A program made the translations under genes and the position numbers. Below are positions 62,667-64,000 of a stretch of DNA of 64,000 bases, piece after piece (positions within the stretch are counted from its first letter, which is position 1; each line of letters opens with the position of its first letter). The notes under the pieces are model-generated. The model saw only the letters and a list, made by a program, of their open reading frames with translations, was not told where the DNA came from and made no database searches. This DNA comes from Lentisphaerota bacterium (GTDB lineage Bacteria; Verrucomicrobiota; Kiritimatiellia; UBA8416; JAIOPI01): contig JAIOPI010000031.1 in the NCBI GenBank assembly GCA_021413965.1, forward strand, positions 62,001 to 126,000, read 5' to 3'.

Positions 62667-63360
62667 GATTGTGATAGCGGACGATGATGCCGCCTTTCGG
62701 AGCGCGACGCGGCGGCTGCTGCAGCTTCGGCGCGACACGTTTAAGACGCGAGTCCGCGAGGCGGCTGACGGTGCCGCCACCCTGGCGTGCCTGACGCAAG
62801 CCGCACCGGTGGACTGCCTGCTGCTGGACAACCTCATGCCGGGAGGGCTCGGGTTGGAATGGCTGACGCGCTTTCTCCAGGTGCAACCGGCACTGGCGGT
62901 GGTAATGGTGACCGGCAATGGGGATGAGGCGACGGCGGTAAAGGCGATGCAGGGGGGGGCGGTGGATTACCTGGTGAAGGGGCGCATCAGTTCGGAGCTG
63001 CTGGAAAAGTCGATCAGATCGGCAGTTGAGAAGGTGCAGATGCGGGCACAGCTGGAGCGCCAGCGGGAGCTTCTGCGATTCGCCGATCAGCACCGCCTGA
63101 TGGTCGAAAGCCTGGGCGCGGCGTGTCGGCGTCTGGCCGAGCCCGTTTCCGTTGTGACCGGCTCGCTTGAGATCATGAAGCGGCAGGATTCGCCTCCCAT
63201 GATTCAGGACGTCATCGCCAATTGTTGTGTCGCCGTGGACGCGATCAACGAGTTTCTGGACAAGCTGAATGCGGTGTGCGCGAGCCGACCGACAGCCGAC
63301 GGTGGGGCGGACTCGGATCGCGTCAGCATGCCGGAGGCGCGCCAGCGGGTTAGCGCCTAA
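62653..63360 (+). CDS. response regulator with helical C-terminal extension
   Basis: 235 residues, GTG start after AGGAGG. Receiver (~3-125): IVIADDDAAFRSA, LLLDNLMPGGLGLEW (phosphoacceptor Asp), VMVTGNGDEATAVKAMQGGAVDYLVKGRI (Lys). The C-terminal ~100 residues are helical: LRFADQHRLMVESLGAACRRLAEPVSVVTGSLEIM resembles a degenerate HisKA dimer helix pair but has no phosphorylatable His-Glu/Asp box. Possibly a phosphotransfer decoy or dimeriser. Confidence 0.9.
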   Translation: MNVYEIVIADDDAAFRSATRRLLQLRRDTFKTRVREAADGAATLACLTQAAPVDCLLLDNLMPGGLGLEWLTRFLQVQPALAVVMVTGNGDEATAVKAMQGGAVDYLVKGRISSELLEKSIRSAVEKVQMRAQLERQRELLRFADQHRLMVESLGAACRRLAEPVSVVTGSLEIMKRQDSPPMIQDVIANCCVAVDAINEFLDKLNAVCASRPTADGGADSDRVSMPEARQRVSA

Positions 63361-63634
63361 GCGGCGCAGGTCATGGCGCGAGTTCGCGGCCTGTGTGGGT
63401 CTTGGCCCTGAGACAGGTGCGGGCGGAGAGGCGTGCACCGTTTCGGCCAGGCACGGTGACGCGGTTCTTGGAGCGCGTGCGAATTGCGTCCTGAAGTTCG
63501 CTCGTCTTCCCCGTCGCTGTTGATATACCCTTCCCGCCACGATAGAATTTGCTGGCGGAGCAAGAAGAGTCTCGCGGGGTTCAGGACGCATCCCCACGGC
63601 AGGTGAGCTCCCGAACGAGAGCAGAGTCGAGCGC

Positions 63635-64000
63635 ATGAACTCCACGGGCAGTACCGCATTCCTGAGTCGGCTACATGGCTACGCGACGATTGGCGTCGGG
63701 GGGCTGATCCTGTTCGGCTGGATCGCCGACATTTCCCTGCTGAAGAGCATTCTACCCGGCTTGGTCACGGTGAAGGTGAATACCGCGCTGGGTTTCATTC
63801 TGCTTGGTACCGCCCTGGTGCTGAAGGCAAGTCATGAGGGGCCTGACGGGGGGCCTGAGGGGGGCGGGGGGCTGCGATCGGTGCTGGCGGTACTCGCGAA
63901 TGCATTCGGAAGCCTGACCGCCGTCGTCGGGTTTCTGACCCTGTGCGAGTACCAATATGGCTGGGACCTGGGCATCGACCAGGTGTTCATCCGGGATTCA
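63635..64000 (+). CDS. membrane sensor protein, N-terminal fragment
   Basis: First 122 residues before the window ends: MNSTGSTAFLSRLHGYATIG then about three membrane helices (GVGGLILFGWIADI, NTALGFILLGTALVL, LAVLANAFGSLTAVVGFLTL), then YQYGWDLGIDQVFIRDS. The pattern VNTALGFILLG...GWDLGIDQ is typical of a multi-helix input region in sensor kinases of this sort. The catalytic part lies beyond the window. Confidence 0.7.
   Translation, partial: MNSTGSTAFLSRLHGYATIGVGGLILFGWIADISLLKSILPGLVTVKVNTALGFILLGTALVLKASHEGPDGGPEGGGGLRSVLAVLANAFGSLTAVVGFLTLCEYQYGWDLGIDQVFIRDS

Overview
High-GC bacterial chromosome with short intergenic gaps. The best lineage clue is a 720-residue protein ending in a complete GreA module. 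An oversized GreA of this kind is known from Chlamydiae. Together with five divergent uroporphyrinogen-decarboxylase-fold (URO-D) paralogues, secreted Asp-rich calcium-repeat proteins and many hybrid sensor kinases, it points to the PVC superphylum, probably Kiritimatiellota, Lentisphaerota or Verrucomicrobiota. That placement is inference; the window has no rRNA or tRNA gene to confirm it.

Layout. 0-12.5 kb is a catabolic region: four URO-D paralogues, two Gfo/Idh/MocA dehydrogenases, an aldo/keto reductase, a zinc-type dehydrogenase, a calcium-repeat propeller protein and a GH4 glycosidase, with a divergent AraC regulator. 12.5-17.1 kb is a three-gene operon for exported proteins (zinc ribbon, SUMF1-like, calcium repeats) between two copies of a small interspersed repeat. 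17.1-20.2 kb is an AT-richer, single-orientation block (eukaryote-type kinase, small RNase-H-like protein, AlbA_2/Schlafen-type protein) whose boundaries look like integron attC sites; no integrase is present. 20.2-20.95 kb is non-coding and stacked with inverted and tandem repeats. 20.95-28.5 kb returns to accessory metabolism: a fifth URO-D, a PH-like membrane protein, a secreted pseudopilin-like protein, a TIM-barrel isomerase, a likely URO-D remnant, a ceramidase-like protein and a nitrilase-family amidohydrolase.

28.6-33.8 kb is a four-gene signalling operon (HTH-receiver, PAS kinase, single receiver, double-receiver hybrid kinase). 34-46.4 kb is housekeeping: lysS, a Lol-type transporter, apgM on the opposite strand, trpS, scpA, scpB, then chorismate mutase-hisC-tyrA-aroA-cmk with overlapping starts and stops, and infA. 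46.5-55.4 kb has an unknown exported protein, a pseudouridine synthase, the GreA fusion, a membrane transglutaminase and an ABC exporter. 55.5-64 kb is a second signalling region: a transmembrane Ser/Thr kinase, a receiver-kinase-receiver protein, an NtrC-type sigma-54 activator, and a kinase plus two receivers behind a good sigma-54 promoter match. The window ends inside another membrane sensor.

Most promising for novelty: the cassette-like block at 17.1-20.2 kb, and the URO-D family whose putative metal-site residues differ between paralogues lying side by side.
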